NCBI GenBank assembly: GCA_001592805.2
Contig: CP051143.1
Span: forward strand, 248,001-312,000
Source: Peltaster fructicola
Taxonomy: Eukaryota; Ascomycota; Dothideomycetes
Direction: 5' to 3'
Length of the DNA stretch: 64,000 bases
The stretch's first letter is position 1; every line of letters starts with the position of its first letter. The position numbers and the translations under genes were made by a program. Positions 11,394 to 22,569 of this stretch are shown one piece after another. The notes under the pieces were generated by a model that saw nothing but the letters and a program-made list of their open reading frames with translations, did not search any database and was not told where the DNA came from.

Positions 11394-12707
11394 CTAGTAT
11401 CCAATATCGACTGTAGTGACATCCTCAATGAAATGCTTGTGACGGTAGCCGCTGGTGAAGTAGAGGAACCATGGGATCACGTATGTCTTGATGGTGTGTC
11501 CGAGCCAGCCTGCATCGGAGACAGTGCTGACAACGTTCTTCGACTCTTCGAAAGCGACCTCAATACGTCCACGTCTGAGCTTATCGTATGCAGCAAATGG
11601 CTCACTCATTGTGTTTGGCTTGCCCTTCTCAATCCATCGAGTCAAGCAACGGGAGAACAGTACTGTATCCTCGAACACAATGCCGGTGCTCTCTCCCTGA
11701 GGAGGCATGGCGTGCTAAGGTCCAATTAGCATAGTACAATACATATACAATGCACTTACCGCTGCATCACCAATGAGCATTACTCTGTCGGTGTACCACT
11801 TGCCAGTCTTCGACAATGTGTACACTGGCCAGAGGTAGAAGTCCTCAGCCTTCTCGATCAGCGGCTTGATGCATGGAATCTTTGCATCGCCAAATCTGTC
11901 CAGGATATCTGCTCTGACCTTCTCGGCGTCTGCACCTGCAACCTTCCACCCGTCTCTTGATCCAACGTCTGGCACCTGCATCAGAGCTCCTACGTAGATG
12001 GAGTTCTTGTCTGAGTTGTGGTAGCTGGTGAGGAGCATACCACGACGGGCAAAGTTGATGGCAGTGCACTCGAAGTGCACCTTGAAGTCCTTGTCAATTG
12101 GAGCAAAGCCAAATGCATTGGACACGCCTGAGTAGACAGCCTTGCGCTCTGGCTCAACATGCTTCAGACGGGTGACTGAGTGAATGCCGTCGGCTCCAAT
12201 GAGCAGGTCTCCAGTGGCAGTTTGTCCATCCTCGAAGGTCAATGTGACACTATCGGCGGTCTCCTTGATGTCAATCGTCCTCTTGCCGCAAGTCATCTTG
12301 ATGTTGTCATGCTTCTCCAATGCTGCCAATACACCCTTCAAAGCGTCTCCACGGGTGATACGAAGAGCCTTGTATGGTGGAGTGCCAATGCCGTTGCCAT
12401 CTGGACCACTGAAATCCGACGTAGCCAATCTCTTTGAGTAGACATCGAACACCTCGAGGTAGTCGATGGTCATTCCATAGTTGCGCTCGCGGATGATCTC
12501 GAGGGCGCCCAGATGGTCAAGCATGCGGAGGGCATTTGGCGTGAGGTTGACAGCACCACCAATGGTTGCCGGTACAGGTCGAATCTCGAATATCTCAATG
12601 TTTGGGATCTGTCCCTTGGGTGCGAACTTGGTAAGGGCGAGAGCGGTGGTCAGACCGGCGATACCACCGCCGAGAATGATGATGTTAAGACCGTCCTTCG
12701 AAGCCAT
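11394..12707 (-). CDS. FAD-dependent monooxygenase, salicylate hydroxylase-like
   Basis: Two exons, 12707-11760 and 11714-11394, encode 422 residues. The 45-bp intron (GTAAGT..TAG, branch TGCTAAT) restores the family motif GDAAHAMPPQGEST across the junction, which confirms the splice. The enzyme belongs to the flavoprotein aromatic hydroxylase group. Residues 8-28 form the Rossmann FAD-binding strand with GGGIAG, the DG motif is in LLIGADGIHS, and the GD motif is at the exon junction. The length is normal for the family. Such enzymes hydroxylate aromatic acids using NAD(P)H and oxygen in the cytosol; the exact substrate cannot be read from sequence. It has the same orientation as the nitronate monooxygenase 760 bp away, but no shared pathway is evident. 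Confidence 0.88.
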
Positions 12708-13468
12708 GATGGATAAATCGTGGGTGAAGATTAGAAGGGGAAGTTAAGGACAAAGATGATGTTGAGCATCGCAAGTGGTCTCACTATCATCGGCTCGGTG
12801 TAAGCAGCTCAGCATATGCAGGGCGTACGCTGGCTCTCCACTATGCCGGTCACCACCAAAATAGACATATAGTAAATTCAGGTTAGTGCCTCCGTGCTTT
12901 AGCTCAAACATCATATGGACGGATGTCACCACTGCGCATTCGTCCTCAGCATCTGACAGATATCTCAGTCTTCCTTCCTCTGGAAATCGAGTCGCATCGC
13001 TCAGGAAGGATGATACTTCAAAGGGTGTGATAAACGAGGTCCAACCAGTTTTTCGCACGATGACAGGTCATATCGACAACGGAACGCAGTTGATCGATGA
13101 CAGGAGACAAGGATCAAAAGACGAATATCGAAGGCGGACAGGAGATGTGACGGACGCTGCAAGATGAGATCGCCGCTTTCATGCACAGCAGACAAGGAGC
13201 AAGTATGAAGGCATTGATCCCGTGTTTCCATGTCTAAAAGTCCGATGGCAATCGATAGCTGCATCAGAGACTTACTGATGTGTGCTGCGAAGATGAGCTC
13301 GGCGGCTAGAGAAATCTTTGACAGTCGAGGTGAAAAGTGATCAAGCACAAACCTAGCGATTGAAGATTCTTGGCCTGGTGCATGCCATATGCCAAAGGAC
13401 TGACGAGGATCAGAAAAGTCTTGACCTGGAGGATAGTCAGAAGAGCCGTCGATCCTGGAACTCACTCA
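12708..13468. other. Intergenic region upstream of the FAD monooxygenase
   Basis: 760 bp that must contain the promoter of the FAD monooxygenase and the 3' end of the nitronate monooxygenase gene. A 154-codon open stretch on the minus strand (13465-13001) has no signal sequence, domain or splice support, so I treat it as chance. Confidence 0.45.
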
Positions 13469-14491
13469 CTAGAACTTCGTCCCAGAGAGTATCTTGATAG
13501 CATCATTCCTGCTCTTGGTCACAATGTCGTACGAAGCATCAACACTCCTGACCAGACCAACACCAGTACCAGCCCAGGCATTCGCTCTGGTCTCCTTTAT
13601 GGTACCAGCAAACCCACCGTTTTGCTTGGCAGCATTAGCAAACAGTTTCCTGTTGTCCTCCACGCTGACACCGTTGTCGTGACTGTCGGAAGTTGCATTG
13701 CGAAGACCTCGTGCATCGTAAGTAACAGGCCAGACATTCCCAGAAGCGTTCATATCGTCAAACACCTTGTGCTTGAAAGTGGTCTGTCCTCCATCTTGAG
13801 CTTCCAGGATAGCCTTTTGGTAGGCAGCATTCGACATTTCCGCCTCTTTACAAGCCAGGAATCTGGTACCCATGGTAGCACCAAGAGCGCCTAGAGCTAC
13901 AGCAGCAGCAACACCTCGTCCATCAGCGATACCACCAGCGGCGATAATGGGCACACCGACGGCATCTACAGCCTCTGGAACAAGACTGATCACACTGGCA
14001 GCCTTCTCGCCACCATGACCACCAGCATCACCTCCTTGCATAACCAGGACATCGGCAAACTTGGCCAATTCCACAGCATCAGCGACACTGTTGGACTGTA
14101 CCCATATCTTAGCGTCACTAACAGCTCGAACGGCATCAGCCCAGGTAGAATAGTCCTTAAAGTTTGTAGGCGCAAAGAGCCAGACAGCAACTGGTCTATA
14201 GTCTTTGACAAGCTTGATGAAGGCATCCTGGGATACTGTGAAGCATAGCACTCCCAGCCCGATGGGAAGTTGTCCTTCGGGCAGCTTGATATCGAGCTGC
14301 GATAGTAGTGTTTGACACGTCTGCAAGTTCTTCTCGGCTTGGCGAAGGTCTCGACCAGCAGGTAGGAAGCCAAAGCCGCCAGCTCGAGTGACCTCCGTTG
14401 CTAGTTCTGGCCCTACAACGCCGGCCATGGGACCGTTGGTCACCACAGGGAATTTGACCCATGGGTAATAAGTCTTGAAGTGTTCTGCCAT
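13469..14491 (-). CDS. Nitronate monooxygenase (2-nitropropane dioxygenase family)
   Basis: An intact single-exon gene of 340 residues. It is an FMN-dependent TIM-barrel enzyme that oxidises alkyl nitronates. Visible motifs are the N-terminal FPVVTNGPMAGVVGPELA (FMN-binding strand), GGFGFLPAG, the catalytic-loop GGDAGGHGG with its conserved His, and AAGGIADGRGVAAAVALGA followed by MGTRFL, the phosphate-binding segment. Length and motif order are typical of the family. A GTAAGT on the minus strand near 14571 and a CACCAG near 14515 could mark a 5'-UTR intron, which is unproven. The usual role is detoxifying nitronates such as propionate-3-nitronate; subcellular location is probably cytosolic or mitochondrial. 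Confidence 0.93.
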   Translation of the reverse strand: MAEHFKTYYPWVKFPVVTNGPMAGVVGPELATEVTRAGGFGFLPAGRDLRQAEKNLQTCQTLLSQLDIKLPEGQLPIGLGVLCFTVSQDAFIKLVKDYRPVAVWLFAPTNFKDYSTWADAVRAVSDAKIWVQSNSVADAVELAKFADVLVMQGGDAGGHGGEKAASVISLVPEAVDAVGVPIIAAGGIADGRGVAAAVALGALGATMGTRFLACKEAEMSNAAYQKAILEAQDGGQTTFKHKVFDDMNASGNVWPVTYDARGLRNATSDSHDNGVSVEDNRKLFANAAKQNGGFAGTIKETRANAWAGTGVGLVRSVDASYDIVTKSRNDAIKILSGTKF

Positions 14492-16552
14492 GAAGGAAGC
14501 GCGATCGGTCCTGGTGAGGTGTTTTGGACGAAGGGTAGTTTGAGTAGATCTAGCACTCAGATGACGCTACTTACTGCTTGTAACGACGATATCGGAGGAT
14601 GGACCTGACAAATAGTCATGATCGCCACGGACCCATTGTCAGCAAGGCAGTGCCGGCGACGGCATGCGATGGGGAGGATGCAGTGAGATTCTAGTGATAA
14701 GAGCGGACGTCGATGGAAGGAGCTTCCACCGCCCTGTTCAACCTCACCTATCCGACCAATCGGCAAAGTATTGACACCTCTGCGTTCATCATTCACCACC
14801 ACTCGTATGTCGAGACTGAACATCGAGAGACTTGCGATGACAAGATCCAACGGCAACGGGCGCTGCGATCGCTAAGTACCTGCCATGAAGCTCATCGGCA
14901 TCAGCTGCGTTGGCTGTCCACCAAAGTGAGCCACAACCATTCATGGTTATCGACCACCTCTACATAGATCTCCGCCATCATATACTAGAGCGACGCCTTC
15001 GATGGACAATCGAGTACTTTCACCATCATGGCACAACACTGCAGAAGGTTACCGCTCCTACACGAATACCTTCGTTGAGCGCACTGCAGTGAAGCAATCC
15101 TGCGCGGATCAGTCGACATGTTGTTGAGATCTGACACTGACGAGAAAAGCTGTAGTGGTGGATGGAGTACCACTTTCAGGCACAATCACTGCACCATGTA
15201 TGGTGTCCGCAATCAGTGAACTGCTGCAGAAAGCAAATTTTGCAATGTCTACAAGTGTCAGGAGACTACGAGCTATATACGCTGGTGAAGATACAATAAC
15301 ACGGCTGGAACGCTCAAAATCTGGTTTCTGGACCGATGAATCAGTGAAGGCGTCAATGCCGAGAGTCTTGCATGGCCGTCTTCATTACTGACACTGACAA
15401 GCACATCCTTGCCAAAGCACAAGCGATTCAGCGATGGCCTACACTGGTTCACACCGATCAGGCGACCCTAGCACTGTGTTGTTGTGTGGTGGTCCACACC
15501 TGGACGCACAGGGGATCTCCGAAAGAACGACAGGTGTTCTCAGCGATGGAGATTCTTGCCGACATCCTTGCTTCAACCACATGGCACAAGAGAACTAGTC
15601 GCTCCAAGGCTTAAGAAGAATGCTTGATACATCGAGATCCCCGTTATAGCGATGGGACCTTCTTGCCATACCGCCTGTCGTTTTATCAAGGTTCTTTGAG
15701 TTTTGGACCATGATCTACAGCATGGCCGAGAGAAACAGACTGCGCGTCCTGATACATCATTACACACGAAATCGTTTACCATTAGTTTGCAGTACAGAAC
15801 ACCTCGGTGTGCCTGTGAAAAAGCATGGGACATGGCCACTGCTGAGGTAGCATGTCATGTAAGAGAAGGCAACGCCAGTTCATCGACCGCTTGCAAGATG
15901 TTACGATATGCTTTGGGTACCAGCATCATCAACGCCCAGTCTGCCGACATATAGCGGCATCAGACGGCGGCTGAACAGACTGTAGTGCGATCTCCATGGC
16001 TTCACCACTGCACAACACTCGCACAACAGATTCGAGTCAGTGCAACTCAGCCACAACGTATTCTCCCATCACATTCAGCTCTAAAAGGTCCTCTACTTCG
16101 ACATCAACCTTTCCATCCCTATCACACACTCGACATCAGCCTCATCGTTCGTATAGCTTGTCAGCCAAATGCTTAGACGCAGCGTGGAGGAGGACGTGAG
16201 TAGATTGTACACAGTACATGATGCCCGACAGAATGGTTTGAATGCCTTTATAGGCGCCTGCCAAACATTCCACGAGTCCTTGTCGCTCAGACATGTTCCG
16301 ACATACGTCAGCCTCGTAAAGATATGCTTGAAGGATCCCCATGTCCGCAATGTCGTGAGCAAGGTAGTCTGCTCGAACCTCACTAACTCTTACACAACTC
16401 ATTGTATCGTCGATAGGCAAGATGCGTTCGACATAAGATGTGACGACGAACATCTAGTACACCTCATGATGTTGCACGAGTCATGAAGCAAGCAGGCCAA
16501 GCATATTCCATTCCCGTCTAACATTTCAAGACACTACAATCTCAGCAGCACA
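14492..16552. other. 2-kb intergenic region, no gene seen
   Basis: This lies between the divergent nitronate monooxygenase and Trm7 genes. Open frames on either strand stay near 100 codons or less and show no signal peptide, domain or plausible splice chain. The region must contain both promoters. I see no repeat array or RNA gene. Confidence 0.5.
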
Positions 16553-17632
16553 ATGGGAAAGTCATCGAAAGACAAACGCGATGTCTACTATAGACTTGCG
16601 AAAGAGCAAGGATGGCGCGCACGATCTGCATTCAAGCTTCTGCAGCTCGACGAGGAGTTCAATCTTTTCGAAGGTGTCAACAGAGTCGTCGATCTCTGTG
16701 CTGCTCCAGGCAGCTGGTCACAAGTGCTCTCACGCATTCTCATCAAAGGCGAACGTCTTGGCCGAGCATCCTGGGAGGATAAACGCTATAATACAATCCT
16801 CAAACTCGAAGGGCGCAATGAACAAGCCCAAAGAGACATCCAACCACGAAAGGACGTCAAGATCGTGGCTATAGACCTTCAGCCTATGTCACCCCTCGAG
16901 GGCATCGTCTGTCTCAAAGCTGACATTACACATCCATCGACCATACCTCTTTTGCTCAAGGCTCTAGATCCTGACTATGACCAAGCCTCAACTGAAGCCT
17001 CACATCCTGTCGACCTTGTCATCTCTGACGGCGCACCGGATGTCACAGGTCTGCACGATCTCGACATCTATATACAATCGCAACTGCTCTGGGCGGCTCT
17101 CAACCTAGCCCTGTGCGTACTCAAACCGGGTGGTACCTTCGTGGCCAAGATCTTCCGTGGTAAAGACGTTGATCTACTATACGCTCAAATGCGCGCACTA
17201 TTCGAACATGTCACTGTAGCCAAACCACGCAGCAGTCGAGCAAGCAGTGTCGAGGCTTTTATCGTATGTCAGAACTTTAGACCACCAAAGAACTTCAAAG
17301 CAAGTCTGGAACGTCCTCTTGGCACAGGCGATAGTCTGCTTGCAGAGACACAAACCGTTGATCAAGAGAAGTGGCAGTCTGATACCATCCAGGAGATGCC
17401 AGTCGAGGATCTCATATTGGAAGATCATGTCAACACAGGATGGATTGCACCATTTCTAGCTTGTGGTGATCTCTCATCTTTCGACGCTGATGCAAGTCAC
17501 AAGCTACCAGAAGGCTATGTCAGTCTCGACCCTGTACAACCTCCTACAGCACCACCTTACAGGCAAGCTCTTGAAGAGAGGAAGAAGCTAGGTGGTGCAT
17601 ATGGTAAGACGAAGCTGGGCGAGCTCAATTGA
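16553..17632 (+). CDS. trm7: tRNA (ribose-2'-O)-methyltransferase Trm7 (FtsJ family)
   Basis: A single-exon gene of 359 residues. Trm7 methylates ribose 2'-O at positions 32 and 34 of the anticodon loop of selected tRNAs, with partner proteins (Trm732, Trm734). The N-terminus MGKSSKDKRDVYYRLAKEQG is diagnostic of this branch of FtsJ enzymes. The catalytic tetrad can be read as K28 (SAFKLLQ), D159 (VISDGAPDVTG), K199 (FVAKIFRGKD) and E234 (ASSVEAFIVC). The SAM-binding motif DLCAAPGSWSQVL is intact. The insertion after residue 70 (SWEDKRYNTIL) is a fungal-type variation. The roughly 100-residue C-terminal extension is also usual. The gene appears intact. Confidence 0.96.
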   Translation: MGKSSKDKRDVYYRLAKEQGWRARSAFKLLQLDEEFNLFEGVNRVVDLCAAPGSWSQVLSRILIKGERLGRASWEDKRYNTILKLEGRNEQAQRDIQPRKDVKIVAIDLQPMSPLEGIVCLKADITHPSTIPLLLKALDPDYDQASTEASHPVDLVISDGAPDVTGLHDLDIYIQSQLLWAALNLALCVLKPGGTFVAKIFRGKDVDLLYAQMRALFEHVTVAKPRSSRASSVEAFIVCQNFRPPKNFKASLERPLGTGDSLLAETQTVDQEKWQSDTIQEMPVEDLILEDHVNTGWIAPFLACGDLSSFDADASHKLPEGYVSLDPVQPPTAPPYRQALEERKKLGGAYGKTKLGELN

Positions 17633-18306
17633 AGCAGGAGTGGTCCACGAGACGCTGTACGATCAGATGTCTGGTTTGATCGTGTCCAGCATATTGTACG
17701 ATCACTATACACGTCTATGTATAGACTGGCGACCGACCAAACACGCCAGAGGGGACCGTATAAGACTGTCGAAACGTCGCAGGTATTGCAGAGCAACACC
17801 TGCGAATGTGGCCGCACACCACGGTATGCTCAGGCTCAGCCACCCAAGGAGTATAGTGGTTTCGGATTGCCAGCCTCCTTGTGGTGTCGGGGAAGAAGCA
17901 CGTTCAGCCTTCATCGCCACTACATAGATTCGATGCTCCTCTCGCGCATCGTATACTCGTTTTCCATGGCAGCTTGGAACGAAAACATACGTAGCGCTGG
18001 TTGTCGCTGGTGAACCCTCACATAGACATCCTCAGCTTCCTTGGGATCACGAGGCAGAAGTACACTCGGTCTTCATCACCGCTCCTGGCACTTGACACTC
18101 ACCTGTCGTATCGGACATTCGACTGCGCTACCATCATACAACAGAAGCACACTCAGCCTCGAACCCCTTCTAGCTGTTAGCTTTCGCTTGCGTGGCTATA
18201 CGTACGACATCATCCTATGCAGACTAATCACTGCGATCTGATCCGCTACATTAAGGCGAGAACAGTAACAGAGACTCTTTGCTACAAAACTACAGTCTCA
18301 CACAAG
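17633..18306. other. Intergenic gap between convergent genes
   Basis: 674 bp between the convergent trm7 and sphingomyelinase-like genes. A weakly repeated segment, AAGCACRYTCAGCCTTCATC-like, occurs near 17899, 18057 and 18143. No gene is visible. Confidence 0.4.
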
Positions 18307-20127
18307 CTACACTGCTCTCTTGATCAAGCTCACTGTCTGAGCTAGCAGATTCGGATCCCCAAGCACTGCTGCAAAAACATCAGCACTCAAAGAAGCATCA
18401 CAATCGTCGTGACGATGAGACACCATAACATCTCGCTTTTTGAAGTTGAGGCCTGGCTTCAGCACTACACAATTGTACTGTGCCTCGCCAGCACGAAGCT
18501 GACACACTTCAGACGTCTTGCAAGCAGCATCACATGTCGCTGAGCCATGACCGCCCGTCTTCCGACTAAAGTACTGCTGGAAGACTGCATCGTCACGCTC
18601 AAATAGCTCGGTGACATTATGCCAGAAGGCTGGAGTAAGCTCTGCGTCGGCCTCACCCATCCCAAGCAACGCACCGTAAGCTTCTTTTGCAGAATAGAGC
18701 TTCTCCCACTGTGGACCATGCTGATATGTCGGTGAGGACACATTCGCAATGTACTCAGTGTAGTCTAGGATACCAAAAGTCACCGGGTCGACGTCATAGA
18801 CACGGAACGATGGATTCCCTGACTTTGGAGTCATTGCTGGTGCAATATAGGACATAGCAACGGCTGTATCTGCACGTTGATCGCTGTAGTTACTGTACGA
18901 GATCTCGAACTCATCCTTGTGCGTGTGCCCGAAGAACATAGCAGCAATAGTCGCGGAGTAGCGGTTGACAATCTGATTGAAGTAGTGTGAGCCATCGTAC
19001 AGTGCACTGGACGAACCCATCGGCATGTGAGCTATGATGTAGACTCGTTGTTGAGCAGTCTCTGCGGCTTGTAGCTGCTGTACAAGCCAGTCTAGTTGTC
19101 CATCAGGATCGTACTGTATGGTCGGCTCAAACAGCCAGAAGTTCTTATTGTAGTAGAGATTCGAGTTCAAAGAGATAATTTTCAGCTTGTCGGAACAGTC
19201 CTTGGCGTATGCACCGTAGTTGTTTGCAGTGGTTGTGCCTATCCATGTTTGCCAAGCCGATGCCAAAGCATCATAGACCCATTGACTGGATGCACCGACG
19301 ATGCTTTGTGGTGGATATGAGTTGACCGGCGCGGCCTCATGATTCCCTGCAGTGCCGTACACCAGACTGAAGTATGATGCCATCTGGTTCTCGTACGCAT
19401 CGTGAATATCCGCGGTGTTCTCTGCTTCTGTTACCAGCCATACTGCACCTTCGACTAGATCGCCGGTGAAAATAACGAAAGCTGCATCAGGCACCGTAGA
19501 TCTTATTGCAGCGTACATACTTTGCTCTAGTGACACAGGTGAGTCGCAGTTCGTGTTGCCATACATCTCTGCAGGGTAGCTCGTGTTGCCTGGTGCATCT
19601 GCAGGGGTGAATGGGCGACAGCAGATTGGCTTTGTACAGTTGTAGTTCGCTCCTACCTCATATGATAGATCCACATGGATATCGCTGAAGTGCACGAACT
19701 TCAGAGGCTGACCTCCTGACGGTGCAGGAGTACTCGTGTCTGGTTTGGCTGATGGGAACTTGACAGTGTAATCTCTAGGTGCTGGGTACGGACAAAGACC
19801 AAAGAAAGAAGCACACAGCACAATGGAGGAGTGCGATCCCGGAATCATTCCTCTGAGATCGTGTGCCAGTATAGGTCCTTGTTGAGCAATGACACCTTGA
19901 CAGACATCTTCATCCTCGACCTTGGCCAGGATGCAAATCTCAGTAATCGTGGAGACGAAGTTGCTATCACCGGAAGTCGCAAGAGCTTTGAGAAGAACGA
20001 TTAACGTTTGGCACGCTGAGCATGATGCTGCCGACTGTATATCGTGCAAGATTCCTTGTGCGGTGAGGTCCTGTGCTGCTACTGCTGTCAGCACAGCAAT
20101 GAATGCCGCAACGAAGCGAAAGAACAT
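18307..20127 (-). CDS. Secreted acid sphingomyelinase-like phosphodiesterase
   Basis: A single-exon gene of 606 residues. It begins with a signal peptide (residues 1-18, ending AVAAQ). A saposin-B domain follows at about 34-115 with paired cysteines (CSACQ, ICIL, VCQG, LCAS, LCPY). The calcineurin-like metallophosphoesterase core starts at 144: DIH at 149-151, GD at 222-223, GNHE at 261-264, H367 in AHMPMG, and GHTH at 400-403, so all metal-binding positions are present. This architecture is that of SMPD1-type acid sphingomyelinases, which hydrolyse sphingomyelin or related phosphodiesters outside the cell or in vacuoles. The C-terminus carries four clustered cysteines (about residues 536-560), also typical. 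Fungal substrates are poorly defined, so the lipid specificity is inferred from the family only. Confidence 0.93.
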   Translation of the reverse strand: MFFRFVAAFIAVLTAVAAQDLTAQGILHDIQSAASCSACQTLIVLLKALATSGDSNFVSTITEICILAKVEDEDVCQGVIAQQGPILAHDLRGMIPGSHSSIVLCASFFGLCPYPAPRDYTVKFPSAKPDTSTPAPSGGQPLKFVHFSDIHVDLSYEVGANYNCTKPICCRPFTPADAPGNTSYPAEMYGNTNCDSPVSLEQSMYAAIRSTVPDAAFVIFTGDLVEGAVWLVTEAENTADIHDAYENQMASYFSLVYGTAGNHEAAPVNSYPPQSIVGASSQWVYDALASAWQTWIGTTTANNYGAYAKDCSDKLKIISLNSNLYYNKNFWLFEPTIQYDPDGQLDWLVQQLQAAETAQQRVYIIAHMPMGSSSALYDGSHYFNQIVNRYSATIAAMFFGHTHKDEFEISYSNYSDQRADTAVAMSYIAPAMTPKSGNPSFRVYDVDPVTFGILDYTEYIANVSSPTYQHGPQWEKLYSAKEAYGALLGMGEADAELTPAFWHNVTELFERDDAVFQQYFSRKTGGHGSATCDAACKTSEVCQLRAGEAQYNCVVLKPGLNFKKRDVMVSHRHDDCDASLSADVFAAVLGDPNLLAQTVSLIKRAV

Positions 20128-22569
20128 GATTGTAAGAAGTACTTAGACAAAGACTTGTGTAGAACGTAATCCATATAGTGCCACTAGTGTTCTGGAAGAT
20201 CATTGATCGTCGTGCTCGTATCTCGGCAAGTTGGATCTGCTTGAGACGAGCGGGGAGAACGTGGTCTTGGCGAGTCAGAAGAGTGACGCCAGTGGAGCAA
20301 CTGTGAGTTTTGCACAGTCAAGATCTCCAGCACGTGTTGAGCTGTGTGAGAAAGCAGATGTGCATCGTATTGTCATGGCAAACTGCACAGCAGGCGTCAT
20401 GTCGGCACCATCTGGTCAAGACGATCACCGCGTGTGCGTTACTGCTGATTGCCAGCGTCGGCACAGCATTGAACGCATAGCATCATCTAGTAGGTGATAG
20501 ACCATACTTTTCAGATCCAGATATCTTCGAGATCGACCCAGAAGTTCGTCAAGGTCACACAAAGGATCAGATAGCATGCTTGTTCAGACATGGCTGACGC
20601 TATGCGGAGCCGGGTGCGTGCAATCGATGGCTGAGCGTCAGCAGAAAGGTGAGTTTATTGAAGTATCCCAGAAATGGCACCGAGTGTCAGACAGATTCAA
20701 CCGCACAGCTTCACGACAAAGCACAGCAAGCCGAACTTTCTGCATGACTGGCGTTTGAGGTTGGAGAGCCAGCCGAGAAGGTCTCTCTGTATCTGCAAGG
20801 AGTTGCATGAAATGGGAGTCCAGTATCGATGAGACCATTTACTGCTGTACAGCGAAAGCCCTTCTTTCTTGCTGTAGGCGAGTCTGTACCAATAGTATGT
20901 GCTGAGAGTCACGAACTCTGCAAGGCTGTTCCCTTGAGTACATCTCGATCCAAATGCAACCTTGCTCGGATCTGTAATCGTTGTTGACAGCAGGAATCCA
21001 CGGTCTGTACTACATTCTCTGGCTCCTTCGGTTCTGTGCAAGACGTACACAGACAACAATGCAGGCGATTTTGCTGTGCAATGAGCCAGTAGATACATAC
21101 CGCCGAATGCTAAGCGTACCAACACGTTGTTGACCGGTCTAATTTTCTCCATCAACGATGTGGTGATGTTTCCGTATCTCTGGGGCTTCGAGAGTTAGAT
21201 TACGAGTCGCCGTGTGATGTTTCCTAGCAAGTCCAAGTTCTTGATCACGAATATGCCCAAATCATTCGGTGTTGGCACGGCAGTGGTCTTGGCCTCGGTG
21301 TTGTTCAGGGCATCGTGCTACCATTCCTGTCAGCATTAAAGGAACGCTTCGTGGATTGGCCCTCGAAGAGCTATGCCACGAACGCCTTATTGACATCCAG
21401 TCCTCTCATCGCGACACTCTCCGATGACAGTCAGCTCATCGAGCTCGTCACTGCGAGTGGCATCCTTGATGAGGAAGTAGCTTTGCTAGATGATCATCGC
21501 ACGTCTGACCGGCTCTTCAGACCCAGCCATTCCGTCGAGGCACGGTGATGACACCTTCCAACGATTGGATTGTCGTAGTGGTGGACTCTATGTGTGACGC
21601 AGGCTGAACGATGTTGTATCCCCTGTCGCAGGATGCGATGACGGACCAGGCAGGAGCTGTGCTCTGGAAGAGTACGTCGAGCTGATGGTGAGCGAAAGCA
21701 AAGCGCTTGATGGCTTGGTAGCGGTCTATGGGCTTGCAAACACGAGTGTCGTCGTCCTGGGTAAAGAGAGGGCGGCGTTCCTGACAGAGCCTTTTTAGGC
21801 CTTCGAGCACTCGATCGCGCCGTGATAGACGTGTTTGAGTCGAGAGGAGCAGGAGTTCGTGCGGCTGATCCTTATTTTGATCGTGATGAGCGAGGTCCGA
21901 GAGGCGATGTAGGAGGAGATGGTTTGTGTAACATCGAGATGCTTGATCAGCGGGTTGGAGTGGACCGGCCACGTATACACCACCTCCTTCGTCTCTATCT
22001 TCTCTCTCTACCCTTTCTCCAAGTCCTCAACTGCAACGACTAGCCCGACGCTTGCAAGCACTATGGTGCAAGTATTGATGTCGCGAGATGCCAGGTGATC
22101 ATCCTGCAGATGTGCCGCGTGCAAGCGACTTCCCCCAAGCTGCAGAGCTAGCAACCAGTGGCAGCCATCTCTGCATTGTCATGATGATGAACACACGCCT
22201 CCTCTCCAGGTGGAGGCGGAAATCGACTATGAGAGTCCGACAGAGACAGCCTGCTCAATTGGTCAATCTCCCTGTGACGGACTGAGACATTGCCAGAAGT
22301 GTCAATGCTACCACCACATATTTCATTCGGCCAGACATGTCCTAGCAGCATATCTAGCACAGTCTTTCGCATCATACATGCTGCACTGCATCCTACATCA
22401 GGGCAAGGTGTAGGCTCAGATGACAGTCGATCAAAGAGGTGTGGTCTCAGGTTGACACCACTGGAAACACAACGGCATTGTCTAAGGCAATGTGAGGTAG
22501 GTGCCCATGTCTATTTCATCATACAGCCTGCCCGACCACAAGCTTCCTCTATCTTGCTGCTTCTTCACC
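20128..22569. other. 2.4-kb intergenic region, no supported gene
   Basis: This lies between the divergent sphingomyelinase-like and GH64 genes and must contain both promoters. A stop-free stretch of about 107 codons on the plus strand (21228-21548), preceded by TTTCCTAG, could be an exon of an unknown or decayed gene, but I found no upstream partner or family match. A 151-codon minus-strand frame (21972-21517) shows no features. Confidence 0.4.

Noticed and set aside
13001-13465. 154-codon minus-strand frame ending near the FAD monooxygenase promoter
   Set aside because: No family features, no signal peptide, no splice support; it lies in the promoter gap.
21228-21548. 107-codon stop-free plus-strand stretch after a possible 3' splice site
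   Set aside because: The sequence looks somewhat protein-like, but no upstream exon, start or family could be found; kept only as a note on the intergenic region.
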